From positions 1 through 64,000 of the forward strand of contig JAUCBJ010009151.1 in the NCBI GenBank assembly GCA_032718475.1: a stretch of DNA of 64,000 bases, written 5' to 3'. The position numbers and the translations under genes are program-made. The stretch is from Nemertoderma westbladi. Its lineage: Eukaryota; Xenacoelomorpha; Nemertodermatida; Nemertodermatidae. The notes under the pieces are model-generated. The model made no database searches, was not told the origin of the DNA, and saw only the letters and a list, made by a program, of their open reading frames with translations. This document shows positions 42,649 through 55,600 of this stretch, piece by piece (position 1 is the stretch's first letter; each line of letters begins with the position of its first letter).

Positions 42649-45195
42649 TCAGCTGATTGTCGGAACCGCACTCGGAGATCGGTGTGTACGTTCTCGTGTG
42701 TTCTTGATCGTCAGCTTGACCGTCTCGTAACCCTTCATGACTCCTTCCATCTGGAGCTGTACCTCCCCGGACTCTACTTCTCTATGATCAGTGATAGTTT
42801 GTATGGGCCGTTTGCAAGGTTCGTAGTCTAGGCTGAGTTGTTCGAGGAAATCCCGGTCGATGATGGTTCCGTCCGACCCGTTATCAAGGAACGCGAGCAT
42901 TGTCAAGGATTTCCTGACCCCTTGAATTCTTACTGGGATTACTTTAGCGAAGACCATGTAACAGCGATTTATAAGGTTGATCGTGGCCGAGATATTTGTC
43001 ACTTGTGATACATCGGTGGAGGTCTTAAACGGGTTGGTTTCCCTCCGTTGAATCGTCCTGGTTCCTTTAGAGACGTGGTTCGTTTCTCCTCTTCGTTTGG
43101 CTTCAATCCGAAAGGGGAGGGTGGTAAAGTCAAAGTTCGCTGGGATGTGGAGGAGTGTGTGATGACGTAGGTCATTACAGACCGCACAGCACGATCTTTG
43201 GTCACAATCCCGAACATAGTGACCTGTTCCAAGACACCGGAAGCATCCTCGGTGTTTCATTATCGCCTCGAAGCGTGGGACGAGTTCAGCAAACTGGAAC
43301 TTTCTGCAGAATTCCACCTTATGTTTCTCTCCGCAGAAGAGACAGAGAAGGGAGGTTGTGGTACCTTCCCTTTCGGGTGCCCAATTCGCAAGATACCACA
43401 CCCATTCCTCGGCTGATGTCGGTTCCTCGTAGTCCTCGTCGTCGGAATCCTCGGCCATGGTGATAGCCATCGTACTCACTGGAGGGGGACGGAATCTCGG
43501 TTTCTGAGTGGGTGTCCTGCTCCTGGAGTTGTTCTCTATTCTGTCTAACTTGGCGAGACTTTGTTTGGAGAACATCGAGTCATTCAGGGCTTCGGAGATA
43601 TCATCCAGGAATGCCAACATTTCGAGGAAACTGGGATCTCGATCTGGGTGTCTGCGTCGGAGATCTACGCATTTATACGCCCACTTACTTTGCAGCCATC
43701 CGGGGAACTTTCGGGCAATCTGTCGGAGGTTTAGAATGTTGTTTACTTGTTCCTCCTTATTTAATGGTTTTAGAGTGTAGTAGGCATCTTTCATGGAATC
43801 CGAGATCTCCTGGGTATTCTGTGGGTCCCCTAGGGATCCCGCGTCCTGTATCAGTTTCTCGAGAGTTTTATTAATTATAGTCCCGATATTTCCGTATCTT
43901 TTGTCTAGATTTTTCCATGCGTCATAGTATGCTTCATAAGATCCTCCCTCAAAACATTTAATGATTCGGCGTGGTTTTTCGCCCAGGTATTGGGATAAAT
44001 ATACCAGTTTTTGTGCGTCGGTTATATCCGTTGACCCAATCTGAGCGAAGAACCGTTTCTTGAATCCGAGGTAATCGACGGGGTCTCCTTCGAAGGTGCG
44101 GATCTCCATCTTGGGCATGGCCAGGCAGTTTTCCAATGCCCGGATAATGCCGACGTCATCTGAACTGGAATGACTAGGAGGGTTATAGTTATTGGCACTC
44201 TCTCCCATGCACGATGGATCGATGAGAGGCGGAGTTTTAATGATGACGTGGTTACGGATTTGTGGTGTGGATGTAAATGGGTTGTTGGATTGAGGGGTGG
44301 CGTCCCGTTCCGAGTCCTTTTCAGGCTCGTACTTGGGAACGCTCGGGACAGTGGGGTTGGCTGGGAAATAAGGTTCCTCATTCTTAAGCATAACCGGTGG
44401 GGGATGGAATACCGGTGCTTGTGCCGATAACGTAGACTGTATGGTTGGCGGGAACTCGGGTTTCGGAGGTTTCGCCGCCGGTGGCGTAAATGACTTCTCT
44501 AATTCCGGGACCGGGATTGGTTCATAGTTCTGTTCTATACCCCTTTCCCAGTCCTCATATAGTTGAAGATCCCGTTCTATGAGTGCGGCTTCGTATTCCG
44601 CGAGTTTCGCAATATCCGCATTCTTTTTGTGGATGAGAATCGCTTGGGCCTCGGCATGTTGTTTACGCATTTCTGCCTCTAGTTTGCGTTGTTCGGCCTC
44701 TTATTCAGCCTCTCGTTCATGTTGTTCGGCTTCTCGTTTGCGGATTTCGGCCTCTCGTTTACGGAGTTCGGCCTGTTGTTCGGCCTCTCGTTTTTGCATT
44801 TCGGCTGCTAATACATCCTGTTCGACTCGCAGTTGAACATATTCATCTTCCATCCGAGCTTTGAGGGCCAATGCCCTCTGTTCTCGTAGCTGATCTCGGA
44901 GTGACTGACCCCCTTGAGAACTGCGTGCTGAACCGGACATCTTGCTCCTAGCGCTGGAGTGCTGGTGCCTCGAGGACCCCATTCTCTTTCGATGAATTGC
45001 TGTCCTGGTGCTGGAGGTTCACACTGATTCTGCGTCTGTTCTTTCAGCTCTCTTATAGTACTGTTCCTCGTAGCCTCTCACGAGGCTGAGGGTCCTCCGG
45101 TGTTGTTTGCGGAACTCATCTAGATGTACAACGTCGGCTTCCGAGTCTGTGTGGTGGTCCATCTCATCGGTATCGGAGACGTTGTTCATCGTCAT
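42649..45195 (-). pseudogene. gag: BEL-3 gag and protease
   Basis: The reading frame can be followed from an ATG at 45193-45195 through TGA 45019-45021 and TAA 44701-44703 to 42649; the longest open piece is 42649-44670 (673 codons). The start is acidic (SDTDEMDHHTDSEADVV). A long charged coiled coil of repeated KREAE units follows, then the Pao Gag core (EIRTFEGDPVDYLGFKKRF), zinc knuckles (CLFCGEKHKVEFC, CFRCLGTGHYVRDC, CAVCNDLRHHTLLH) and an aspartic protease with D-N-G (FLDNGSDGTIID). Either the two early stops are nonsense mutations or translation starts at an internal ATG. The frame is lost before the RT. Confidence 0.8.
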
Positions 45196-45591
45196 TCTAG
45201 CGCCTCGTTGATAGCTAGATATGCGATGTCGGAAAATAGTTCTTCGTAGGTCTCGTATTCAGCTTGGACTACCTGAATGGTAATCCTGAATCATCCGACG
45301 TTCGTTCCTTGTACTTCAACTTCGACGTCCCAGATTCCTGGCTCAACTTGGATTATATCAATGGGTGTGATCGATACTTCCATTCCCTGTTAACGACTCT
45401 CTATATGTGATCTACCAACTACGAGTTTATTAGTTCGAGTTTGTCGATTGATTAAACCACGGCTTTGTCTTAACTCAAATACCAGAGTTTCCTCGTAGTG
45501 GGTGCTGGGTAAGCACGGAGAGAGTTTGAAGAATATTGTAGGATTCCCAACTTCCACCAGTCGAAGTTGGCCGCATCTTATTCTCAATTTT
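45196..45591 (-). other. BEL-3 5' leader
   Basis: Between the 5' LTR and gag. I see no clear tRNA-complementary primer site directly at the LTR edge. Confidence 0.5.
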
Positions 45592-46669
45592 GTTGCCGTT
45601 ATTCCCGACACAATGGGGGAAAACGCCGATGCTGGAGGCGGAACTTTTCAGACCACGGAATCCCGGCCAGTCACCGGATATTGGTAGTGGAGAAGGAATA
45701 CGTTCTTAAATGCAAGATTGCGGTTGAGGAAAAGTTTCATTGGTTGGATATACTCTTTAATGTAACTTCCCTACAGTTGAACCTTGATTGAGAATAAGTT
45801 GGGCTTCCCCAAACCAATATACACCAAATATTCACAATAATATAACACGACAATATAAATCCCTACAGTATATTATTTAATTACCCACTGTTCGCTCAGA
45901 TTTTAGCCTAACTAATGTTCTCAAATTTTCCCCCGGTCCTGGTCTCGGTACCGTAGTGTCGGTGTTGGTCGACCCTGTTGCGTGTCCGTCCCACCCTTCC
46001 CGAACCCCGAAGGGATCGGTCAGGAACCAGTACGGCTTGGCTAGGGGGTCTATCAGCCCGTCGTGAGCCCCAACGGTTGGTGGTTTTCCGAGTCCTTATT
46101 CAGGCTCGTACTAACGCCGGTCGTGGAACCCACTTCAGGAAGGCAGTCCTCGTCGAACCCTTCCTCCGTTAGTCGGTCAACCCGTTCGCGTGTCCGTCCC
46201 ACCCTTCCCGAACCCCGAAGGGATCGGTCAGGAACCAGTACGGCTTGGCTAGGGGTCTGTCGTCGGTTCCCGTCGCAAATCCCTGACACAAGCAGCAGAC
46301 TTTCCGATGTCCTTTTCAGGCTCGTAATAACTGCTGTTGGCCAGGGACCGCTAAGGGCAGTCCTTGTCCTTTAGACCTAGTGAGTTACCAAATCCACCTC
46401 TACAGGCAGCAGGAAGTTGGCTAGGCCTAATAGTAATCAGGCAAATCTGAATACTGCTTAACTTTGCCTCCCACCCCTGGCCCTTAAATACATGAAATGA
46501 GTCCCGTACCCCGTAAGTCGCCCCAATATTCGCCCATAAATCGCCCCCAGTCCATTGAATGTGCCCAAATCCCATGTTCCCACACCCAGTAGTGATATCG
46601 GAATATTCATTTTAAATAAATCCAAAAAATATTCAACTCGCGTTAGGAAAAGTTGAAATACCGCGAACA
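45592..46669 (-). repeat. BEL-3 5' LTR with two internal repeats
   Basis: Matches 33514-34810 apart from one missing ~218-bp internal repeat unit (here starting near 45970 and 46178) and scattered substitutions. It is followed by the target duplication GTTAC at 46670-46674. Confidence 0.9.
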
Positions 46670-46674
46670 GTTAC

Positions 46675-49600
46675 ACCAACTGGCAATCGCTGCACTCATG
46701 TTGCCACTGTTATACCGACCAGTAATTGCTGCAATCGTGTAGCCACTGTTATACCAACCGGTAATCGGTGCACTCGTGTAGCCACTGTTATACCGACCAG
46801 TAATCGCTGCACTCATTTAGCCACTGTTATACCAACCCGTAATCTCTGCACTTGTGTAGCCACTTTTATACCAATCGGTAATCGCTGCACTCATGTAGCC
46901 ACTGTTATACCAACTGGTAATCACTGCACTCGTGTAGCCACTGTTACACCAACTGGTAATTGCTGCACTCGTGCAGCCACTGTCATACCGACTGGTAATC
47001 GCTGCACTCGTGTAGCCACAGTTATACCAACCAGTAATCGCTGCACTTGTGTAGCCACTGTTATACCAACCGGTAATCACTGCACTCATGTAGCCACTGT
47101 TACACCAACTGGTAATCGCTGCACTCATGTAGCCACTGTTATACCGCTAGTAATCGCTACACTCGTGTAGCCACTGTTACACCAACTGGTAATTGCTGCA
47201 CTCGTTTAGCCACTGTTATACCAACCGGTAATCACTGCACTCGTGTTGCCATTGTTACACCAACTGGTAATCGCTGCACTCGTGTTGCCGCTGTTATACC
47301 GACCAGTAATTGCTGCACTCCTGTAGCCACTGTTATACCAACTGGTAAGCGCTGCTCTCGTGTAGCCACTGTTATAACAAACTGGTAATTGCTGCACTAG
47401 TGTAGCCACTGTTATACCGACCAGTAATCGCTGCACTCGTTTAGCAACTGTTAAACCAACCGGTAATCACTGCACTCGTGTAGCCACTGTTATACCGACC
47501 AGTAATCACTGTACTCGTGTCGCCACTGTTATACCAACCGGTAATTGCTGCACTCATGTAGCCACTGTTATACTGAACGGAAATCGCTGCACTCATGTAG
47601 CCACTGTTATACCAACCGGTAATCACTGCACTCGTGTTGCCACTGTTACACCAACTGGTAATCGCTGCACTCATTTAGCCACTGTTATACCGACCATAAA
47701 TCGCTGCACTCGTGTAACCACTGTTATACCAACTGGTAATCGGTGAACTCGTTTAGCCACTGTTATACCAACCGGTAATCATTGCACTCGTGTAGCCACT
47801 GTTTTACCGACTGGTAAATGCTACACTCGTTTAGCCACTGTTATACTGACCGAATATCTGCACTCGTGTAGCCACTGTTATACCAACCAGTAATCCCTGC
47901 ACTCGTGTAGCAACTGTTTTTCCGACTGGTAATCGCTGCACTTGTGTAGCCACTGTTATACTGACCAGTAATCACTGCACTCGTGTAGCCACTGTTATAC
48001 CAACCAATAATTGCTGCACTCGTGAAGCCACTGTTATACCGACTGATAAATGCTACACTCGTTTAGCCACTGTTATACCGACCGGAAATCGCTGCACTCA
48101 TGTAGCCACTGTTATACCAACCAGTAATTGTTACACTCATTTAGCCACTGTTATACTGACCAGTAATCGCTGCACTCGTGTAGCCACTGTTATACTGACC
48201 AGTAATCACTGCACTCTTGTTGCCACTGTTACACAGACCAGTAATAGCTGCACTCGTTTAGCCACTGTTATACCAACTGGTAATCTGTGCATTCGTGTAG
48301 TCACTGTTATACTGATCAGTAATCACTGCACTCGTGTAGCCATTGTTATACCGACCAGTAATCGCTGCACTCGTCCAGCCACTGTTATACCGACTGGTAA
48401 TCGCTGCACTCATGTAGCCACTGTTATACCGACCAGTAATCGCTGCACTCGTGTAGCCATTGTTACACCAACTAGTAATCGCTGCACTCATGTAGCCACT
48501 GTTATACCAACCGGTAATCGCTGCACTCGTGTAGCCACTGTTATACCGACCGGTAATTGCTACACTCGTTTAGCCACTGTTATACCGACCAGAAATCACT
48601 GCACTCGTGTAGCCACTGTTATACCAACCGGTAATCGCTGCACTCATTTAGCGACTGTTATACCGACCGGTAAATGCTACACTCGTTTAGCCGCTGTTAT
48701 ACTGACCAGTAATTGCTGCACTCGTGTAGCCACTATTATACCAACTGGTAATCGGTGCACTCGTTTAGCCACTGTTATACCAACCGGTAATCGCTGCACT
48801 CGTGTAGCCACTGTTATACCGACCAGTAATCGCTGTACTTGTGTAGCCACTGTTATACCGACCAGTAATTGCTGCTCTCATGTAGCCACTGTTATACCGA
48901 CCAGTAATCGCTGCACTCATGTAGCCTCTGTTATACTGACCGGAAATTGCTGCACTCGTGTAGCCACTGTTATCCCAAATGGTAATTCATACACTCGTGT
49001 AGCCACTGTTACACCGACCAGTAATCTCTGCACTTGTGTAGCCACTGTTATACTGACCGGTAATTGCTGCACTCATGTAGCCACTGTTATACCGACCGGT
49101 AATTGCTACACTCGTTTAGCCACTGTTATACCAACTGGTATTCGCTGCACTCGTGTAGCCACTGTATTACTGACCAGTAATCACTGCACTCGTGTAGCCA
49201 CTGTTATACCGACCAGTAATTGCTGCACTCGTGTAGCCACTGTTATACCAACTGGTAATCGCTGCACTCATGTAGCCACTGTTATACGACTGGTAAATGC
49301 TACACTCGTTTAGCCACTGTTATACTGACCAGTAATTGCTGCACTCGTGTAGCCACTGTTATACCTACCAGTAATCACTGCACTCGTGTAGCGACTGTTA
49401 TACCAACTGGTAATTGGTGCACTCATTTAGCCACTGTTATACCAACCTGTAATAACTGCACTCGTGTAGCCACTGTTATACCGACCGGTATTTGCTACAC
49501 TCGTTTAGCCAATGTTATACCAACCAGTAATCGCTGCACTCATGTAGCCACAGTTATACCGACTGGTAATCGCTGCACTCGTGTAGCCACTGTTATACCA

Positions 49601-52600
49601 ACCGGTAATCGCTGTGCTTATGTAGCCACTGTTAAACTGACCAGTCATCACTGCACTCGTGTAGCCACTGTTACACCGACCAGTAATCACTGCACTCGTG
49701 TAGCGACTGTTATACCAACTGGTAATTGGTGCACTCATTTAGCCACTGTTATACCAACCAGTAATCGCTGCACTCGTGTAGCTACTGTTATACCGACTGG
49801 TAATCGCTGCACTCGTGTTGCCACGGTTACACCAACTGGTAATCGCTGCACTTGTGTTGCCACTGTTATACCAAGCGGTAATCACTGCACTCATGTAGCC
49901 ACTGTTACACCAACTGGTAATCGCTGCACTCATGTAGCCACTGTTATACCGACTAGTAATCGCTACACTCGTGTAGCCACTGTTACACCAACTGGTAATC
50001 GCTGCACTCGTTTAGCCACTGTTATACCGATCAGTAATCGCTGCACTCGTGTTGCCACTGTTACACCAACTGGTAATCGCTGCACTCGTGTTGCCGCTGT
50101 TATACCGACCAGTAATTGCTGCACTCATGTAGCCACTGTTATACCAACTGTTAATTGCTGCACTCGTGTAGCCACTGTTATACCAAACCGGTAATCGCTG
50201 CACTAGTGTAGCCACTGTTATACTGACCAGTAATCGCTGCACTCGTTTAGCCACTGTTAAACCAACCGGTAATCGCTGCACTCATGTAGCCACTGTTATA
50301 CCGACCAGTATTCACTGTACTCGTATAGCCACTGTTATACCACCCGGTAATTGCTGCACTCATGTAGCCACTGTTATACCGAACGGAAATCGCTGCACTC
50401 ATGTAGCCACTGTTATACCAACCGGTAATCACTGCACTCGTGTTGCCACTGTTACACCAACTGGTAATCGCTGCACTCATTTAGCCACTGTTATACCGAC
50501 CGTAAATTGCTGCACTCATGTAGCCACTGTTATACCAACTGGTAATCGGTGCACTCGTTTAGCCACTGTTATACCAACCGGTAATCGCTGCACTCATGTA
50601 GCCACTGTTTTACCGACCGGTAAATGCTACACTCGTTTAGCCACTGTTATACCGACCGGATATCTGCACTCGTGTAGCGACTGTTATACCGACCAGTAAT
50701 CGCTGCACTCGTGTAGCCACTGTTATTCCGACTGGTAATCGCTGCACTTGTGTAGCCACTGTTATACTGACCAGTAATCACTGCACTCGTGTAGCCACTG
50801 TTATACCAACCGGTAATCGCTGCACTCGTGAAGCCACTGTTATACCGACTGGTAAATTCCTACACTCGTTTAGCCACTGTTATACCGACCGGAAATCGCT
50901 GCACTCATGTAGCCACTGTTATACCAACCAGTAATTGCTACACTCATTTAGCCACTGTTATACTGACCAGTAATCGCTGCACTCGTGTAGCCACTGTTAT
51001 ACTGACCAGTAATCACTGCACTCTTGTAGCCACTGTTACACAGACCAGTAATAGCTGCACTCGTTTAGCCACTGTTATACCAACAGGTAATCTCTGCATT
51101 CGTGTAGTCACTGTTATACTGATCAGTAATCACTGCACTCGTGTAGCCATTGTTATACCGAGCAGTAATTGCTGCACTCGTCCAGCCACTGTTATACCGA
51201 CTGGTAATCGCTGCACTCATGTAGCCACTGTTATACCGACCAGTAATCGATGCACTCGTGTAGCCAGTGTTACACCAACTAGTAATCGCTGCACTCATGT
51301 AGCCACTGTTATACTAACCGGTAATCGCTGCACTCGTGTAGCCACTGTTATACCGACCGGTAATTGCTACACTCGTTTAGCCACTGTTATACTGACCAGT
51401 AATTGCTGCACTCATGTAGCCACTGTTACACCAACTGGTAATCGCTGCACTCATGTTGCCACTGTTATACCAACCGGTAATCGCTGCGCTTGTGTTGCCA
51501 ATGTTACACCAACTGGTAATCGGTGCACTCGTTTAGCCACTGTTATACCGACCGGAAATCGCTGCACTCGTTTAGCCACTGTTACACCGACCAGTAATCG
51601 CTGCACTCATGTAATCACTGTTATACCAACTGGTAATTGGTGCACTCATTTAGCCACTGTTATACCAACCTGTAATCGATGCACTCGTGTAGCCACTGTT
51701 ATACCGACCGGTATTTGCTACACTCGTTTAGCCATTGTTATACCAACCAGTAATCGCTGCACTCGTGTAGCCACTGTTATACCGACTGGTAAAAGCTGCA
51801 CTCGTGTTGCCACTGTTACACCAACTGGTAATCGCTGTACTCGTGTAGCCACTGTTATACTGACCAGTAATCACTGCACTCGTGTAGCCATACTGTTATA
51901 CCAACCGGTAATCGCTGCACTCGTGAAGCTACTGTTATACCGACTGGTAAATGCTACACTCATGTTGTCACTGTTATACTGACCAGTAATTGCTGCACTC
52001 GTGTAGCCACTGTTACACCGACCAGTTATCGCTGCACTCGTGTAGCCACTGTTATACCAACTGGTAATTGGTGCACTCATTTAGCCACTGTTATACCAAC
52101 CTGTAATAGCTGCACTCGTGTAGCCACTGTTATACCGACCAGTATTTGCTACACTCGTTTAGCCACTGTTATACCAACCAGTAATCGCTGCAACTCGTGT
52201 ATCCACTGTTATACCGACTGGTAATCGCTGCACTCGTGTTGCCACTGTTACACCAACTGGTAATCGCTGCACTCGTGTAGCCACTGTTATACCGACCACT
52301 AATTGCTGCACTCGTGTAGCCACTGTTATACCAACCGGTAATCGCTGCACTCATGTTGCCACTGTTAAACCAACTGGTAATCACTGCACTCGTGTAGCCA
52401 CTGTTACACCAACTGGTAATTGCTGCACTCGTGCAGCCACTGTCATACCGACTGGTAATCGCTGCACTCGTGTAGCCACAGTTATACCAACCAGTAATCG
52501 CTGCACTTGTGTTGCCACTGTTATACCAACCGGTAATCACTGCACTCATGTTGCCACTGTTACACCAACTGGCAATCGCTGCACTCATGTAGCCACTGTT

Positions 52601-55600
52601 ATACCGACTAGTAATCGCTACACTTGTGTAGCCACTGTTACACCAACTGGTAATCGCTGCTCTCATTTAGCCACTGTTATACCGACCGGTAATCGCTGCA
52701 ATCGTGTTGCCACTGTTACACCAACTGGTAATCGCTGCACTCGTGTTGCCGCTGTTATACCAACCAGTAATTGCCGCACTCATGTAGCCACTGTTATACC
52801 AACCGGTAATCGCTGCACTCGTGTAGCCACTGTTATACCAAACCGGTAATCGCTGCACTAGTGTAGCCACTGTTATACTGACCAGTAATCACTGCACTCG
52901 TTTAGCCACTGTTATACCGACCAGTAATCACTGTACTCGTATAGCCACTGTTATACCAACCGGTAATTGCTGCACTCATGTAGCCACTGTTATACCGAAC
53001 GGAAATAACTGCACTCATGTAGCCACTGTTATACCAACCAGTAATCACTGCACTTGTGTTGCCACTGTTACACCAACTGGTAATCGCTGCACTCGTGTTG
53101 CCGCTGTTATACCGACTAGTAATTGCTGCACTCATGTAGCCACTGTTATACCAACCGGTAATCGCTGCACTCGTGAAGCCACTGTTATACCAAACCGGTA
53201 ATCGCTGCACTAGTGTAGCCACTGTTATACCGACCAGTAATCGCTGCACTCATTTAGCCACTGTTAAACCAACCGGTAATCGCTGCACTCGTGTAGCCAC
53301 TGTTATACTGACCAGTAATCACTGTACTCGTGTAGCCACTGTTATACCAACCAGTAATTGCTGCACTCATGTAGCCACTGTTATACCGAACGGAAATCGC
53401 TGCACTCGTGTAGCCACTGTTATACCAACTTGTAATCACTGCACTCATGTTGCCACTTTTACACCAACTGGTAATCGCTGCACTCATCTAGCCACTGTTA
53501 TACCAACCGTAAATTGCTGCACTCGTGTAGCCACTGTTATACCAACTGGTAATCGGTGCACTCGTTTAGCCACTGTTATACCAACCGGTAATCGCTGCAC
53601 TCGTGTAGCCACTGTTTTACCGACCGGTAAATGCTACACTCATTTAGCCACTGTTATACCGACCGGATATCTGCACTCGTGTAGCCACTGTTATACCGAC
53701 CAGTAATCGCTGCACTCGTGTAGCCACTGTTATTCCGACTGGTAATCGCTGCACTTGTGTATAGCCACTGTTATACTGACCAGTAATCACTGCACTCGTG
53801 TAGCCACTGTTATACCAACCGGTAATCACTGCACTCATGAAGCCACTGTTATACCGACTGGTAAATGCTACACTCGTTTAGCCACTGTTATACTGACCAG
53901 TAATCACTGTACTCGTGTAGCCACTGTTATACCAACCATTAATTGCTGCACTCATGTAGCCACTGTTATACCGAACGGAAATCGATGCACTCGTGTAGCC
54001 ATTGTTATACTGACCAGTAATCACTGCACTCTTGTAGCCACTGTTACACAGACCAGTAATAGCTGCACTCGTTTAGCCACTGTTATACCAACTGGTAATC
54101 TGTGCATTCGTGTAGTCACTGTTATACTGATCAGTAATCACTGCACTCGTGTAGCCATTGTTATACCGAGCAGTAATCGCTGCACTCGTCCAGCCACTGT
54201 TATACCGAATGGTAATCACTACACTCGTGTAGCCACTGTTACACCAACTGGTAATTGCTGCACTCGTGCAGCCACTGTCATACCGACTGGTAATCGCTGC
54301 ACTCGTGTAGCCACAGTTATACCAACCAGTAATCGCTGCACTTGTGTTGCCACTGTTACACCAACTGGTAATCGCTGCACTCATGTAGCCACTGTTATAC
54401 CGACTAGTAATCGCAACACTTGTGTAGCCACTGTTACACCAACTGGTAATCGCTGCACTCATTTAGCCACTGTTATACCGACCGGTAATCGCTGCACTCG
54501 TGTTGCCACTGTTACACCAACTGGTAATCGCTGCACTCGTGTTGCCGCTGTTATACCGACCAGTAATTGCTGCACTCATGTAGCCACTGTTATACCAACC
54601 GGTAATCGCTGCACTCGTGTAGCCACTGTTATACCAAACCGGTAATCGCTGCACTAGTGTAGCCACTGTTATACTGACCAGTAATCACTGCACTCGTTTA
54701 GCCACTGTTAAACCAACCGGTAATCGCTGCACTCGTGTAGCCACTGTTATACTGACCAGTAATCACTGTACTCGTGTAGCCACTGTTATACCAACCAGTA
54801 ATTGCTGCACTCATGTAGCCACTGTTATACCGAACGGAAATCGCTGCACTCGTGTAGCCACTGTTATACCAACTTGTAATCACTGCACTCATGTTGCCAC
54901 TTTTACACCAACTGGTAATCGCTGCACTCATTCAGCCACTGTTATACCAACCGTAAATTGCTGCACTCGTGTAGCCACTGTTATACCAACTGGTAATCGG
55001 TGCACTCGTTTAGCCACTGTTATACCAACCGGTAATCGCTGCACTCGTGTAGCCACTGTTTTACCGACCGGTAAATGCTACACTCATTTAGCCACTGTTA
55101 TACCGACCGGATATCTGCACTCGTGTAGCCACTGTTATACCGACCAGTAATCGCTGCACTCGTGTAGCCACTGTTATTCCGACTGGTAATCGCTGCACTT
55201 GTGTATAGCCACTGTTATACTGACCAGTAATCACTGCACTCGTGTAGCCACTGTTATACCAACCGGTAATCGCTGCACTCGTGAAGCCACTGTTATACCG
55301 ACTGGTAAATGCTACACTCGTTTAGCCACTGTTATACTGACCAGTAATCACTGTACTCGTGTAGCCACTGTTATACCAACCATTAATTGCTGCACTCATG
55401 TAGCCACTGTTATACCGAACGGAAATCGCTGCACTCGTGTAGCCATTGTTATACTGACCAGTAATCACTGCACTCTTGTAGCCACTGTTACACAGACCAG
55501 TAATAGCTGCACTCGTTTAGCCACTGTTATACCAACTAGTAATCTGTGCATTCGTGTAGTCACTGTTATACTGATCAGTAATCACTGCACTCGTGTAGCC

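Larger units (their letters stand above)
33514..46669 (-). mobile_element. BEL-3, 13.2-kb BEL/Pao element with an extra gene
   Basis: Inserted into the satellite with target duplication GTTAC. LTRs are 33514-34810 (1297 bp) and 45592-46669 (1078 bp), beginning TGTT and ending AACA on the minus strand. The minus-strand order is: 5' LTR, leader, gag, protease-RT, RNase H-integrase, a 1.2-kb spacer with tandem repeats, accessory ORF3, a purine tract GGGGGAGAC (34811-34819), 3' LTR. Several stops and single-base shifts break it. A usual BEL/Pao element is 6-9 kb; the extra length is the spacer plus ORF3. Confidence 0.9.

Noticed and set aside
50828-51982. 384-codon plus-strand ORF as a repeat protein gene
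   Set aside because: It exists because the satellite period is divisible by three; opposite-strand frames are equally open, and no start context or unique flanks are present.
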